This document shows positions 55,001 to 63,785 of a stretch of DNA of 64,000 nucleotides, in pieces (position 1 is the first letter of the stretch; every line of letters starts with the position of its first letter). A program made the translations under genes and the position numbers. A model generated the notes under the pieces. It made no database searches. It had not been told where the DNA came from and worked only from the letters and a program-made list of their open reading frames with translations. This stretch comes from Asparagopsis taxiformis (taxonomy: Eukaryota; Rhodophyta; Florideophyceae; Bonnemaisoniales; Bonnemaisoniaceae), in contig JALQPE010001848.1 of NCBI GenBank assembly GCA_030407315.1, positions 1 through 64,000 of the forward strand, written 5' to 3'.

Positions 55001-55035
55001 TGACTTCGAGAAAGAGCTCTGCACTATCTCCCGTT
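52012..55035 (+). repeat. Left 3,024-bp terminal inverted repeat
   Basis: Reverse complement of 58097-61120 with equal length and so no net indel. By eye I found one substitution (52661 against 60471). It contains the leader, start codon and first 678 codons or so of the main ORF. Coordinates in the two arms sum to 113132. Confidence 0.93.
52056..52168. repeat. Subterminal direct repeats of the Mutator-like element
   Basis: Three related copies of about 24 bp begin CCAATC and end in a GTCAA core, at 52056, 52087 and 52145. An inverted CATTGGTTGA lies near 52200. They are mirrored at about 60964-61076. Clustered subterminal repeats are typical transposase-binding sites, but binding is inferred. 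Confidence 0.6.
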
Positions 55036-57905
55036 CATGCAGAAGAGCATGCTTTGCTTACTACGCCGAACGAAAATCGAAAATTGGAAGCGGTGTGATC
55101 TCTAGAAATGAGAAGGGGCTTGGCAAACAGAAGCTGAATACATTACAATCCAACCACAAAAAAACTGATTCCCTGCTTGCTTCCCGTTCCGATCACCTCC
55201 GAAATCCCAAGTATGACGCCCCGCTTATGACAGATACCGAAGGGCAGTGCGATGTCACTCGGGAAGACGGTGGTGAAACTAATAAGCAGATGAACTCTAA
55301 CTTGGAACAAATATCAATGATTGAAATCCCATCCAGCAATGACGAGCGTGGAAGTCTTCCGGAAGGGCAGGAATCAACAACTCATCAAGCAGATATCGAT
55401 AGTGTGAAAAACACGGTACCAGAGGCCATGAAAAGCGTTGCTCGCAAATACGATGGCTTTGACAGCAACGGTCTTCTCCCCTCACTACGCCATGTTTCGG
55501 AAAGCTATGGTTACAAACTCAAGATCAGACGTTCCATCTATTATGATGAAGATCGCCAGTACGTGAATAACGTGACACTCTCATGCACACATGCCCATCG
55601 CGGATGTCAGTTTCAATGCCGCGTCAGAGGTTTCCTTTCTGATGCATACATTAGTGATCAAAATGCGTCAGGAAACGATCCGAGATTGAGTACCGGGAGT
55701 CGTATGTTTGAGATTAGGCATGTGCTTCGCTTTTGGCACAAATTTCATAACCACGACCCGTCACCTACTATTGTAAAGGGTGCTGTCCCACCGGAGGCCT
55801 TGAAGACTGCAGAGAATATGAGAAATGTTTCATTTATGCGTTGTCGAGACATTACAAGATATATTGAGGACACTTACAAGATCTGCGTGAGTCGCACATA
55901 CCTTCGCAATTACCTTTTCTACCGTTATCGCAGCGCAAATCCTATCGAACAGGACAGCATGCGCCTCATTCGAAACCTGGTTTCTTTACAACAGAAAAAC
56001 TGTAGGACGTACTTCACAATTCGATTGACTGGCGACAACAGGCTTCACTCTATCGTTTGGTCCTTACCACTTTGGAGAGACATGTACCACCTCAACGGAA
56101 TTCTTCCTGGAGTTTCAGTTGACTGTAAGTCAATATCAAATATCTATGGTCTACCACTCATCGCTTTTTCTGGAAGGACAAATGAAGGGAAAGTTTGTTT
56201 CTTTATGATGGGTGTCCTGCATGACCAAACGGAAGAAAGCTTGGAATGGGCTATGAGAGAATTTGACAATATGGTACCAGCTACACCAAATATCGTCGCT
56301 CTCGACCAGGATGCGGCTGGAATAAACGCTGCGAAAAAAGTTTGGCCGTTTTCATATCATCTACTAGATGACTGGCACATTAACCAAAACCAACTCAAGA
56401 ACGTTGCCTCTTTTATTAACAAATGTGGCATCACGGCCCTAGCAAATCGTATATCTGTTGGGTCTTCTTTGTTTCCAAGACGACGCAGAACCGAACATGA
56501 TCATTCAGCGGCAATACCAAATTCGTACTCGGATATGTGCTCCGACTTGTACGCGTTGCGCAGAAGCCCAACCGAGGCCGTATTCCTGGAGAGGCGAGAA
56601 TCGTTCGAGAGCATATATTTTGAGGGAGTTGAACCACCGAGATGGTATACGACGCTTTACAAGAAGCTACCAGAGATGGTCATTCAGTGCTATAACCGGA
56701 CTCGGTGTGGATTGCGGTTCCTTTTCCAAGGTACCACTCATACTGAATCATTCAACTCGATATATAAATCTTCCATCTTGGACAGGAATGTCCCGTTGGG
56801 AGAGGTTCCGATAGAAATGAACCGTGTAACTACTACACTCGATGAAGAACGTATCAGAGATGTCAACAAAGTCTCGAGGGTGCTCAGGCTGCAAATGAAA
56901 GGAACTGACTTCTTTCCTACCACAGAATTGTTGGACCAATTTATGCTATCATTCACCAACTATTCTATTTCTTCTTTCCTTAATCTGAGCTATTCTGGAT
57001 CATCTGAGTGGCACATTGCCGGATTTATTCTTGTGCCACAACTTTCGACCGTTCCAGCAAACGCAACTAGTACTGTTTTTGGATCGATAGAATCGGACGC
57101 CTCCTACTTCAAGCATGTGAAATTTTTTCTTGAGTTTGGCGAAGAGAACAACCGCAGAACAGTTGATGTTAAAATATGGAATAGAATGTCCCAAAACAAA
57201 ACTGATGTTATGGGATTGCATGCAACATGTTCCTGTCCATTCTACAGATCAGCTGGAATACCCTGTCGTCATCTAACTCGAGTGGCATTTCAATATGCCG
57301 ACTACACAAAAACAAACCCGACTATCAAAGAGTATTTGGGAACCAAAGAATCGCTGAATCTGAGCTCCATGTTTCACAAGTACTGGAGGCGGAATAGAAC
57401 GTCATGGCGCGATGAAGTAATACGTTCACGGTTCACAACAACGACAGACCAATCGGTGGGCTTATCTACGAATGTTAATGAAGGAGAGCAAGTCAATGTA
57501 GCTGGTGCACCAAACCCAATCGAGAAGGATGTGAGATATAGCAACTGCAAGGCTGTATTTGACCAGATTTTCCGGCACGTGGAATGCCAAGGAGCATATG
57601 CTTCTTCAGTTTTCAAAAGCGCTCTTGATGCTATGCTCGCACAATCTACGAGAGGTGGGCTGCCTGGCTCGGGAATAGATTTAGACCGCCCACTAGACCT
57701 AGAAATTGCTCCAAACAATCAAGATTTCATTCGCAGCGAGGGCAACAATATCGTCATTAACGGCGAGATTGGTAATCCCACTGTGAGGAGAGCGGGAAAC
57801 CGAGGATCCAACAAGAGAAAACGTTCATTCCTGGAGAGAGGTGGGCGAAAGTCATTACGTATCAAACGAGGTCTTGCAGCACCTCGCAAAGTAGAACACA
57901 AGTGA
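53001..57905 (+). CDS. Ulp1-type cysteine protease fused to MULE transposase with SWIM zinc finger
   Basis: 1,634 residues from the ATG at 53001. The frame is open further upstream, but only non-ATG codons and a splice-acceptor-like TTGCAG at 52973 are there. The N-terminal Ulp1/C48 domain has the triad H158 (RRSHWGAV), D180 (YWGDS) and C230 with oxyanion Q224 (MQLDAYSCGFY), the SUMO-protease pattern. A long polar linker runs from about 330 to 830. A FAR1/FLYWCH-like zinc region (CTHAHRGCQFQC and HNHD) lies at about 850-925. The MULE transposase core has Asp in SVDCKS (about 1040), Asp in IVALDQDAAG (about 1103) and Glu in HTESFNSIYKSS (about 1248). The SWIM motif CSCPFYRSAGIPCRHL is at about 1410, followed by a basic tail. 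All catalytic residues are present, so the element may be autonomous. Confidence 0.92.
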   Translation: MSSSNHQWELLADESGSSNTLEECLEKRIEEFMEMVKVDGMILTERQWNSLHIHLNESFASFKSCDDTKPWFEHAKPECMLDDHLLLAGLSELTMADNFIIFGCNSGQHFMAGAGRAGNGVREEDGMFDNIRNIVLQAWVDSDVAPSFIIPVNIRRSHWGAVFGVNDPEDETHGIVYWGDSLRHPCPHNLLEFVTSFFEDTCMNTVWTTSGDNYILDVLSFKMQLDAYSCGFYVLSAATSLSEYSGNMPKQTFKTQYSAELTEDIRKCCTMRYVRAVLELCDCDEFSNGKPTDLDVCRYLISFLPGNQCPSERVYDEAPVITIEMDPTVSQSRIVQPGDVEYDWSESTEGSRAFDGSDGKSMFEWYNEMDAKSTKKDTLAATKCSPAQTEIDVLPDEEDFEPAPPAQLQKNVNTDALVKARREKSTIEARIQRPGRGSRMLSSAGPERLGTELHGPRGMEADPEKHDALMARHTASTSVTRAGSAGTCPTVSPAPPASIPCPGPSELPESHSHVFACNDGRNEGEGIAVDEECARESSAITGVHTYVQDSLKPVEPLTIEECIVVRGSVLHYLDQCHAKGVHYGAVTTILRRSNETRPGDPLSFIGSIRLRCVERRRASNCPVELLAWRSRDECQWLVKPPTTSHTHEKSPSSKPSQRHKSTIRTIYDFEKELCTISRSCRRACFAYYAERKSKIGSGVISRNEKGLGKQKLNTLQSNHKKTDSLLASRSDHLRNPKYDAPLMTDTEGQCDVTREDGGETNKQMNSNLEQISMIEIPSSNDERGSLPEGQESTTHQADIDSVKNTVPEAMKSVARKYDGFDSNGLLPSLRHVSESYGYKLKIRRSIYYDEDRQYVNNVTLSCTHAHRGCQFQCRVRGFLSDAYISDQNASGNDPRLSTGSRMFEIRHVLRFWHKFHNHDPSPTIVKGAVPPEALKTAENMRNVSFMRCRDITRYIEDTYKICVSRTYLRNYLFYRYRSANPIEQDSMRLIRNLVSLQQKNCRTYFTIRLTGDNRLHSIVWSLPLWRDMYHLNGILPGVSVDCKSISNIYGLPLIAFSGRTNEGKVCFFMMGVLHDQTEESLEWAMREFDNMVPATPNIVALDQDAAGINAAKKVWPFSYHLLDDWHINQNQLKNVASFINKCGITALANRISVGSSLFPRRRRTEHDHSAAIPNSYSDMCSDLYALRRSPTEAVFLERRESFESIYFEGVEPPRWYTTLYKKLPEMVIQCYNRTRCGLRFLFQGTTHTESFNSIYKSSILDRNVPLGEVPIEMNRVTTTLDEERIRDVNKVSRVLRLQMKGTDFFPTTELLDQFMLSFTNYSISSFLNLSYSGSSEWHIAGFILVPQLSTVPANATSTVFGSIESDASYFKHVKFFLEFGEENNRRTVDVKIWNRMSQNKTDVMGLHATCSCPFYRSAGIPCRHLTRVAFQYADYTKTNPTIKEYLGTKESLNLSSMFHKYWRRNRTSWRDEVIRSRFTTTTDQSVGLSTNVNEGEQVNVAGAPNPIEKDVRYSNCKAVFDQIFRHVECQGAYASSVFKSALDAMLAQSTRGGLPGSGIDLDRPLDLEIAPNNQDFIRSEGNNIVINGEIGNPTVRRAGNRGSNKRKRSFLERGGRKSLRIKRGLAAPRKVEHK

Positions 57906-58082
57906 TGGAGTAAATCAAAGCCCCCTTCCCTTACATAACTCCCATTGTGTGTCAAATCTGTTCACATCACTACACAGGGTTCGATCTTTGCATAGAATAA
58001 AAAAAATCAAGTAAAGAGTTGTGTATCATAGTGAGCGCTGAATGACCTATATTTATCACAACTTAACCCATTTCAATGCAGT

Positions 58083-60131
58083 TCAATGTAGACAGCAACG
58101 GGAGATAGTGCAGAGCTCTTTCTCGAAGTCATAAATAGTGCGAATGGTAGACTTGTGGCGTTGGGACGGTTTGGAGCTGGGGCTCTTTTCGTGTGTGTGG
58201 CTTGTAGTCGGTGGTTTCACGAGCCACTGGCATTCGTCCCTCGATCTCCATGCTAACAATTCCACTGGGCAATTTGATGCACGACGGCGCTCTACGCACC
58301 GGAGCCGTATGCTTCCAATAAAGCTGAGAGGATCACCTGGTCTTGTCTCGTTACTCCGCCGCAAAATTGTTGTGACTGCACCGTAGTGCACGCCTTTTGC
58401 ATGGCACTGGTCCAAGTAATGCAGAACTGACCCTCTGACAACGATGCACTCTTCTATTGTAAGTGGCTCCACAGGCTTCAATGAGTCCTGAACATAGGTA
58501 TGTACACCAGTTATGGCAGATGACTCACGTGCGCACTCTTCATCGACGGCAATTCCTTCCCCTTCGTTTCTTCCATCATTACATGCGAAAACATGACTGT
58601 GAGATTCTGGCAACTCACTTGGTCCGGGACAAGGTATTGAAGCCGGCGGCGCCGGAGAGACAGTTGGGCAGGTACCAGCACTGCCGGCGCGTGTCACACT
58701 GGTACTAGCAGTGTGCCGGGCCATTAATGCGTCGTGTTTCTCAGGATCCGCCTCCATGCCCCGTGGACCGTGCAGCTCTGTGCCAAGTCTCTCTGGCCCA
58801 GCTGAGGACAGCATTCGAGATCCCCTTCCGGGGCGTTGTATTCGCGCCTCGATCGTAGATTTTTCCCTTCTAGCCTTGACTAGAGCGTCCGTATTTACGT
58901 TCTTCTGAAGCTGCGCGGGCGGAGCAGGCTCAAAGTCTTCTTCATCGGGCAGCACGTCGATCTCAGTCTGAGCTGGAGAACATTTAGTAGCAGCCAACGT
59001 ATCCTTCTTTGTGCTTTTAGCATCCATTTCATTGTACCATTCGAACATACTCTTTCCGTCACTTCCATCAAACGCTCTACTCCCTTCTGTGCTCTCGCTC
59101 CAGTCATATTCGACATCACCTGGCTGCACTATTCTGCTCTGAGAAACTGTAGGGTCCATTTCAATTGTTATTACCGGAGCTTCGTCATAGACACGTTCGC
59201 TGGGGCACTGATTTCCGGGTAGGAATGATATCAAATATCTGCACACATCTAAGTCGGTAGGCTTGCCATTCGAAAATTCATCACAATCACACAACTCCAA
59301 CACAGCCCTCACGTATCGCATAGTACAGCATTTCCGGATATCCTCCGTAAGTTCTGCAGAGTACTGCGTCTTGAAAGTTTGTTTCGGCATATTTCCAGAG
59401 TATTCCGAGAGACTTGTTGCTGCGCTGAGAACATAAAATCCACAGCTGTATGCATCGAGCTGCATTTTAAATGATAGTACGTCTAGGATGTAGTTATCTC
59501 CACTTGTCGTCCACACCGTGTTCATGCACGTATCCTCGAAGAAACTGGTCACGAACTCGAGAAGGTTATGAGGGCAGGGGTGTCTCAAACTGTCACCCCA
59601 GTAAACAATTCCATGCGTTTCATCTTCTGGGTCGTTGACACCGAACACAGCACCCCAGTGCGATCTCCTGATATTTACCGGAATAATAAAGCTAGGAGCG
59701 ACATCGGAATCGACCCATGCTTGCAGAACAATGTTTCGAATGTTGTCAAACATCCCATCCTCTTCTCGAACGCCATTTCCAGCCCTCCCTGCACCTGCCA
59801 TAAAATGCTGCCCTGAGTTGCAGCCGAATATTATGAAATTATCGGCCATTGTTAGTTCGGACAGTCCGGCAAGCAACAAATGGTCGTCAAGCATGCATTC
59901 TGGTTTCGCGTGCTCAAACCACGGTTTTGTGTCGTCACACGATTTGAATGATGCAAACGACTCATTCAGATGTATGTGAAGAGAGTTCCACTGTCTTTCC
60001 GTTAAAATCATGCCATCCACTTTCACCATTTCCATAAATTCTTCTATGCGCTTTTCCAAACACTCTTCCAATGTGTTAGAGCTTCCGGATTCATCCGCCA
60101 GAAGTTCCCATTGATGATTGGATGAGCTCAT
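58083..60131 (-). CDS. Second, protease-only ORF in the right inverted repeat
   Basis: 682 residues on the minus strand. It is identical by eye to the first 678 or so residues of the 53001 gene because it lies in the mirrored arm. It ends four codons past the arm border (after CTISR it reads CCLH then stop). It has the full Ulp1-like domain with the H, D, Q and C residues but none of the transposase. The same promoter and leader precede it, so it is probably co-expressed with the full-length protein. It could act as a free deSUMOylating-type protease, or it may simply be a by-product of the long arms. Confidence 0.8.
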   Translation of the reverse strand: MSSSNHQWELLADESGSSNTLEECLEKRIEEFMEMVKVDGMILTERQWNSLHIHLNESFASFKSCDDTKPWFEHAKPECMLDDHLLLAGLSELTMADNFIIFGCNSGQHFMAGAGRAGNGVREEDGMFDNIRNIVLQAWVDSDVAPSFIIPVNIRRSHWGAVFGVNDPEDETHGIVYWGDSLRHPCPHNLLEFVTSFFEDTCMNTVWTTSGDNYILDVLSFKMQLDAYSCGFYVLSAATSLSEYSGNMPKQTFKTQYSAELTEDIRKCCTMRYVRAVLELCDCDEFSNGKPTDLDVCRYLISFLPGNQCPSERVYDEAPVITIEMDPTVSQSRIVQPGDVEYDWSESTEGSRAFDGSDGKSMFEWYNEMDAKSTKKDTLAATKCSPAQTEIDVLPDEEDFEPAPPAQLQKNVNTDALVKARREKSTIEARIQRPGRGSRMLSSAGPERLGTELHGPRGMEADPEKHDALMARHTASTSVTRAGSAGTCPTVSPAPPASIPCPGPSELPESHSHVFACNDGRNEGEGIAVDEECARESSAITGVHTYVQDSLKPVEPLTIEECIVVRGSVLHYLDQCHAKGVHYGAVTTILRRSNETRPGDPLSFIGSIRLRCVERRRASNCPVELLAWRSRDECQWLVKPPTTSHTHEKSPSSKPSQRHKSTIRTIYDFEKELCTISRCCLH

Positions 60132-61120
60132 GACAGCGTCTTGGCGGTTTTTCAGAAACTGCAATACAATGTTAGCGCTTCAGAACTTAATTGAAGGAAG
60201 AAACCGGCGGATCGCGTCCCTCTTTTTGTTAACAGAGAACAGTAAACTAATTCGTTCCGTTGTTATCTACGAGAAAGACAGTTCCCAGCAAAGGCAATTT
60301 CAAATTCGCAGACCTGCGATGAGAACCGGGTAAGACAATGAACGAGAGATCAGAAAGAGTACTGCAATGTTGAAAGCATGCAGAAGTGTGAGAAGACTGC
60401 AGCAATACTGGTGCTAGTCATGCAGGTATTCTCGCTCCTTTATCTGCTGTTCTGCATAAATGTTTTAGCTAGGTTCGTTTCACTCACACAGGAAGTGAAT
60501 GGTCTTGTCTGGCGCGCAAAAATATCGATAACTGCGTGTAGAAGACGTCAACGCGCATAGAAACCGGGCGGGAATGTTGACAGTGGTGTCGATATCGCGG
60601 CAGTAGCCGCGGTGGTGGCACGGGGGTAGATGACGATGTCATGGGGTCTCGAGAGGAGCGGACCACTGCGGGGCGGTCCTATCTGCCGGTGCCGCGCGGC
60701 GAGAGATTTCGAGATTTGGATTACCCGCCATTTCCAATAATTGGCGGCGGCGAAAATGGGAAATTGAATTTCGGTGAACGAGAAAGTTGAAAGTTCGAGT
60801 CACGCGAAAATGGTTGAGTTTGTCACGCGGAGCGACGGGCGGTGCGAACCCTCTCAGAGCAGCTGTTTTCGCATGTTGCGCTAGCGGTACTTTTTCCAGC
60901 TTTCCTGGATCCAGGCTGTTTTCAACCAATGAAAAGGCCGTATTCGCCAAAATTTATCATATTTGGTTGACGAGTTTTTGTGATTGGTGCATCTACGGGC
61001 CACGGAGATAACCGGGCCAGGCGCTTGACAAGTTTCTGCGATTGGTCAAAACAGCTTGACGAGTTCGTCCGATTGGCTGAAATCTTACCGTCTCTACCGG
61101 CGGTAGATTAAGTGCTCCCC
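58097..61120 (-). repeat. Right 3,024-bp terminal inverted repeat
   Basis: Mirror of 52012-55035. The inner border is where CCCGTT in both arms gives way to different sequence. Holds a second copy of the protease half of the gene on the minus strand. Confidence 0.93.
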
Positions 61121-61130
61121 GATTTGCGTT

Positions 61131-61384
61131 ATAATCGCGGCAAGAAATGCTACGAAGTGCAAGTATCATGGAAAGGGTTTAGTCATGAAGAGCCGACGTG
61201 GGAGCCAATTTATAATATGGAAGAGGACATACCTGATATGCTGCGCAAGTTTCTGGAAAGCTATCCAGACAAAGGAAAAGTGCAGAGAGCATTGAGTTCT
61301 CTCGCGGGAGTAGCTCGCACTGAAAGAGAGGAGTGTAGACCGGCGAAACCTGGTCCAACAGAATTGGCAAATAGCATTGAATGA
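61131..61384 (+). pseudogene. Severed C-terminal chromodomain of gag-pol
   Basis: Continues the gag-pol frame directly after the right target duplication. The chromodomain core is KCYEVQVSWKGFSHEEPTWE then DMLRKFLESY, as at the C-terminus of chromovirus integrases, where it steers integration to heterochromatin marks. It ends at 61384, about 50 bp inside the 3' LTR. Cut off from its start by the nested element, so not expressed as part of pol. Confidence 0.88.
61322..61333 (+). promoter_or_regulatory. Polypurine tract
   Basis: GAAAGAGAGGAG, twelve purines immediately before the 3' LTR start, the usual plus-strand primer site. It also lies inside the chromodomain coding frame. Confidence 0.75.
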
Positions 61385-61730
61385 TTGGGTAAGTTGTTTT
61401 CAGTGCCGGATTACTGATATATGGATCTCCAATTAATAACATTATTCAATGTCGTTAATTAACGGGAGAATAATGGCCTATTCAATATACACTGGAGTTC
61501 GGTACCATTCAGCATGCGTCTATGCTGAATGACTATTACAGCAGCTGAAACGATCCCGGAATCAGTACAGCACACTGCTTGTCATCACAAGCACCTCGCG
61601 GCAGTAGTAGAAGATGTTCGGGGTATAAATACACCAAGGTAGCGATGGTAGTAGGAGAATAGAAGCTAAGCGGGCTCAGGAGCCCTAACAGACGGATTAA
61701 AGGAACACGGCTAAGGCTGTTCCAGCTATA
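61334..61730 (+). repeat. 3' LTR of the chromodomain retrotransposon
   Basis: 397 bp. Matches the 5' LTR apart from one base in a G run (GGGG at about 46998 against GGG). Followed by the GTAC target duplication. Confidence 0.93.
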
Positions 61731-61734
61731 GTAC

Positions 61735-62957
61735 GAAGCTATACTCAACAGGAAGGTAACTATTAATTGTGGAATCTAGCACCCTAAACTACCTTGTTTG
61801 ATTCAACTTCTTTTCTTTCGCAAAAAACTGCCTAGTATAATTGTCGCCACTGCATAAATTACCACAAATCTCGGAGTTTAGGTGAAACCATGCTTTCGCA
61901 CACCTAAACACCGAATCTAGCCAGAAATTGAATATGATTTATGGCTCGCAAGGAAGATATCCCTGATCTGAGCCTCGTAGTGAAACCTAGGAGGAGTGCC
62001 ATTCCGAAGGAGGTCGTAAGCAAAGCGCTCGCGTGAGCAGTCTTTCAACCGAACCTATAGATAATTTAGTGCATCAAGGGAAATTGAATTTCTGAAAGAC
62101 ATTAGCTTTGCATACGGGAACCATTGTGCCCCTTGCTTATTCTACGAGAAGAAATGCCCCCATGGATCCACGCAACGTTTTTCTACTTTCACAACCTTTT
62201 TATTCTTGTTTGTATTCTATCAACCTCTGCTTTCCATGTCAAACCTGAGCGAGTCACAATGTCTGCGCGTCATTGCAGACTCTCCTTTGGACCCAATCCA
62301 CCTTCCTCCGGATTATACCATCGTCCATTTCAGTTACATCTACTATTTCTGGTCATAGATGCAAGCCTGACAGTAAATCCCTCAAACATTCCAATCCGAT
62401 CCGTTCGGCACCCCTCATATGAATACCCGGCCTTCGCGTCTGTTTGTCATACTTTAAGAAATTATGATTTTGACTGGCTCCGAGTCAGTCGGTCCAGAAC
62501 ATGAAAATAAGAAAAACGTGTCCACGTCGTACACAGCGTATCGATATAAATCCAACCGCTTACTACCCGCGGCTCACGCGACAGTAGAGGTCTCGTAATG
62601 TCGTCCCGCAGCAAGCAGCGGTGCAACCGCATCATTGATTCATATGCTGAGATTGCGCAATGGAAACATACCTTTGACTCACGTAACATTGCTGTCATGA
62701 ATCTTATTTCCTTCACGTCGCAAACAGAATCGGACACGCGCCTAACAGTACCAGTGCATCATCCGACAGGAAATTAATTCAACAAGAGGCAAGGTTTGCC
62801 CAGCAACTTGAATCTATTTACCAACCACAACCTCCAAGAAGGGTCACCCCTGCCAATAGATCATTTAAGCACGCCTAATACGACACAAACTAGACGAATT
62901 AAGATAACGTCGATCTCCCTCTGCAACATAACTCCAAAGTTGAACAAAACGGCATCA
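61735..62957. other. Intergenic DNA right of the LTR element
   Basis: AT-rich. A plus-strand frame at 62124-62504 is open but resembles nothing recognised. No RNA gene or repeat seen. Confidence 0.4.
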
Positions 62958-63785
62958 CTACTTATACGTCAAAGATTCCGGCGACATAGCGCGCTTCGTG
63001 TTCATAGTCTTCAACGACATGCCCAACCTCTTCGGTAGAAACCTGAGCAAAGAAATCGCCATGGTATTCCGTCTACCCGGCGTCGTTCTCAACCTATTGC
63101 GCGCGAGACACTTCAACGTCACACCCGCACATCTCTCCGCCGACTGTTTCGGCATACCAAATTTCTTAAAATCAACATCATCCACACCGGCACTCATCTC
63201 GCTCTCCACTAATCCCGGCTCGAGCGCCAGAACAGACACGCCCTTATCGGCGAGTTCACTGCGGAGCGCGTATGACATGGTGGACACAAAGCTCTTCGTA
63301 GCCGTGTAGGTAGCCGTCCACGGCAGGGCGTCAGCGCCTACGCTACTAACGAAGATGATACCGCCGCGATTCTTGTCGGCGAAGCGTCTTCCGAAGCGGT
63401 ATGCCAGGGTTGTTACCGCGCACACATTCACGTTTATGACCTGCTGATGTTTTTCGAGCTCTTGACGGAACATGCTGCCGTGGACTTCAATGGCGGCATT
63501 GTTGATCAATAGGCCGACATCGAGATCAGCGGTTTGCGAGGCGATTTGTTCCGGACCCTCGGCAGTGGAGAGATCAGCGATGATTACACGCGTTTCGATG
63601 TTGTGTTCTTTTGCGAGCGACTCGGCGAGCTTTTTGAGCCGATCTTCGCGACGGGCGGTGAACACGACGGAGAGCCCGTTGGCGGCAAGGATTTTTGCAA
63701 AGGCTTCTCCAATGCCGGATGAAGCGCCGGTTACGACGGCCCACGGGCCGAATTTCAACTTGAAGTCTTTTGAGAGCTTGACCAT
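62958..63785 (-). CDS. Short-chain dehydrogenase/reductase (ketoacyl reductase-like)
   Basis: A 275-residue NAD(P)H-dependent oxidoreductase of the classical SDR type. The cofactor loop TGASSGIG is at residues 19-26 and the LLINNAA structural motif at about 92-98. The catalytic Ser is in IFVSSVGAD and Tyr/Lys in YTATK (about 160-164), followed by EPGLVESEM in the substrate loop. An Arg after the second strand (TARREDRL) suggests NADPH. The layout recalls ER or microsomal 3-ketoacyl-CoA reductases and hydroxysteroid dehydrogenases, but no clear membrane anchor is visible, so the substrate is unknown. Starts at the ATG at 63785 and is complete in the window. Confidence 0.92.
   Translation of the reverse strand: MVKLSKDFKLKFGPWAVVTGASSGIGEAFAKILAANGLSVVFTARREDRLKKLAESLAKEHNIETRVIIADLSTAEGPEQIASQTADLDVGLLINNAAIEVHGSMFRQELEKHQQVINVNVCAVTTLAYRFGRRFADKNRGGIIFVSSVGADALPWTATYTATKSFVSTMSYALRSELADKGVSVLALEPGLVESEMSAGVDDVDFKKFGMPKQSAERCAGVTLKCLARNRLRTTPGRRNTMAISLLRFLPKRLGMSLKTMNTKRAMSPESLTYK

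Larger units (their letters stand above)
52012..61120. mobile_element. Mutator-like transposon with 3-kb inverted repeats and a fused Ulp1 protease-transposase
   Basis: A 9,109-bp element starting GGGGAGCACTTAATC and ending with its complement. It is flanked by the 10-bp target duplication GATTTGCGTT (52002-52011 and 61121-61130), in the Mutator range of 9-10 bp. The arms are 3,024 bp each (52012-55035 and 58097-61120) with a 3,061-bp unique middle. It lies inside the gag-pol gene of the LTR element. The protease plus MULE combination recalls plant Kaonashi-type (KI-MULE) elements; the fusion and arm length are the unusual parts. Confidence 0.93.
46945..61730 (+). mobile_element. Chromodomain Ty3/gypsy LTR retrotransposon, interrupted by a nested Mutator-like element
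   Basis: The LTRs at 46945-47342 and 61334-61730 differ, as far as I can see, by one base in a G run. A GTAC duplication (46941-46944 and 61731-61734) flanks the element. It has one gag-pol frame, a purine tract just before the 3' LTR and a C-terminal chromodomain. Without the nested 9.1-kb transposon and one target copy it would be about 5.67 kb. The near-identical LTRs show recent insertion, and the nested element is younger still. Confidence 0.93.
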
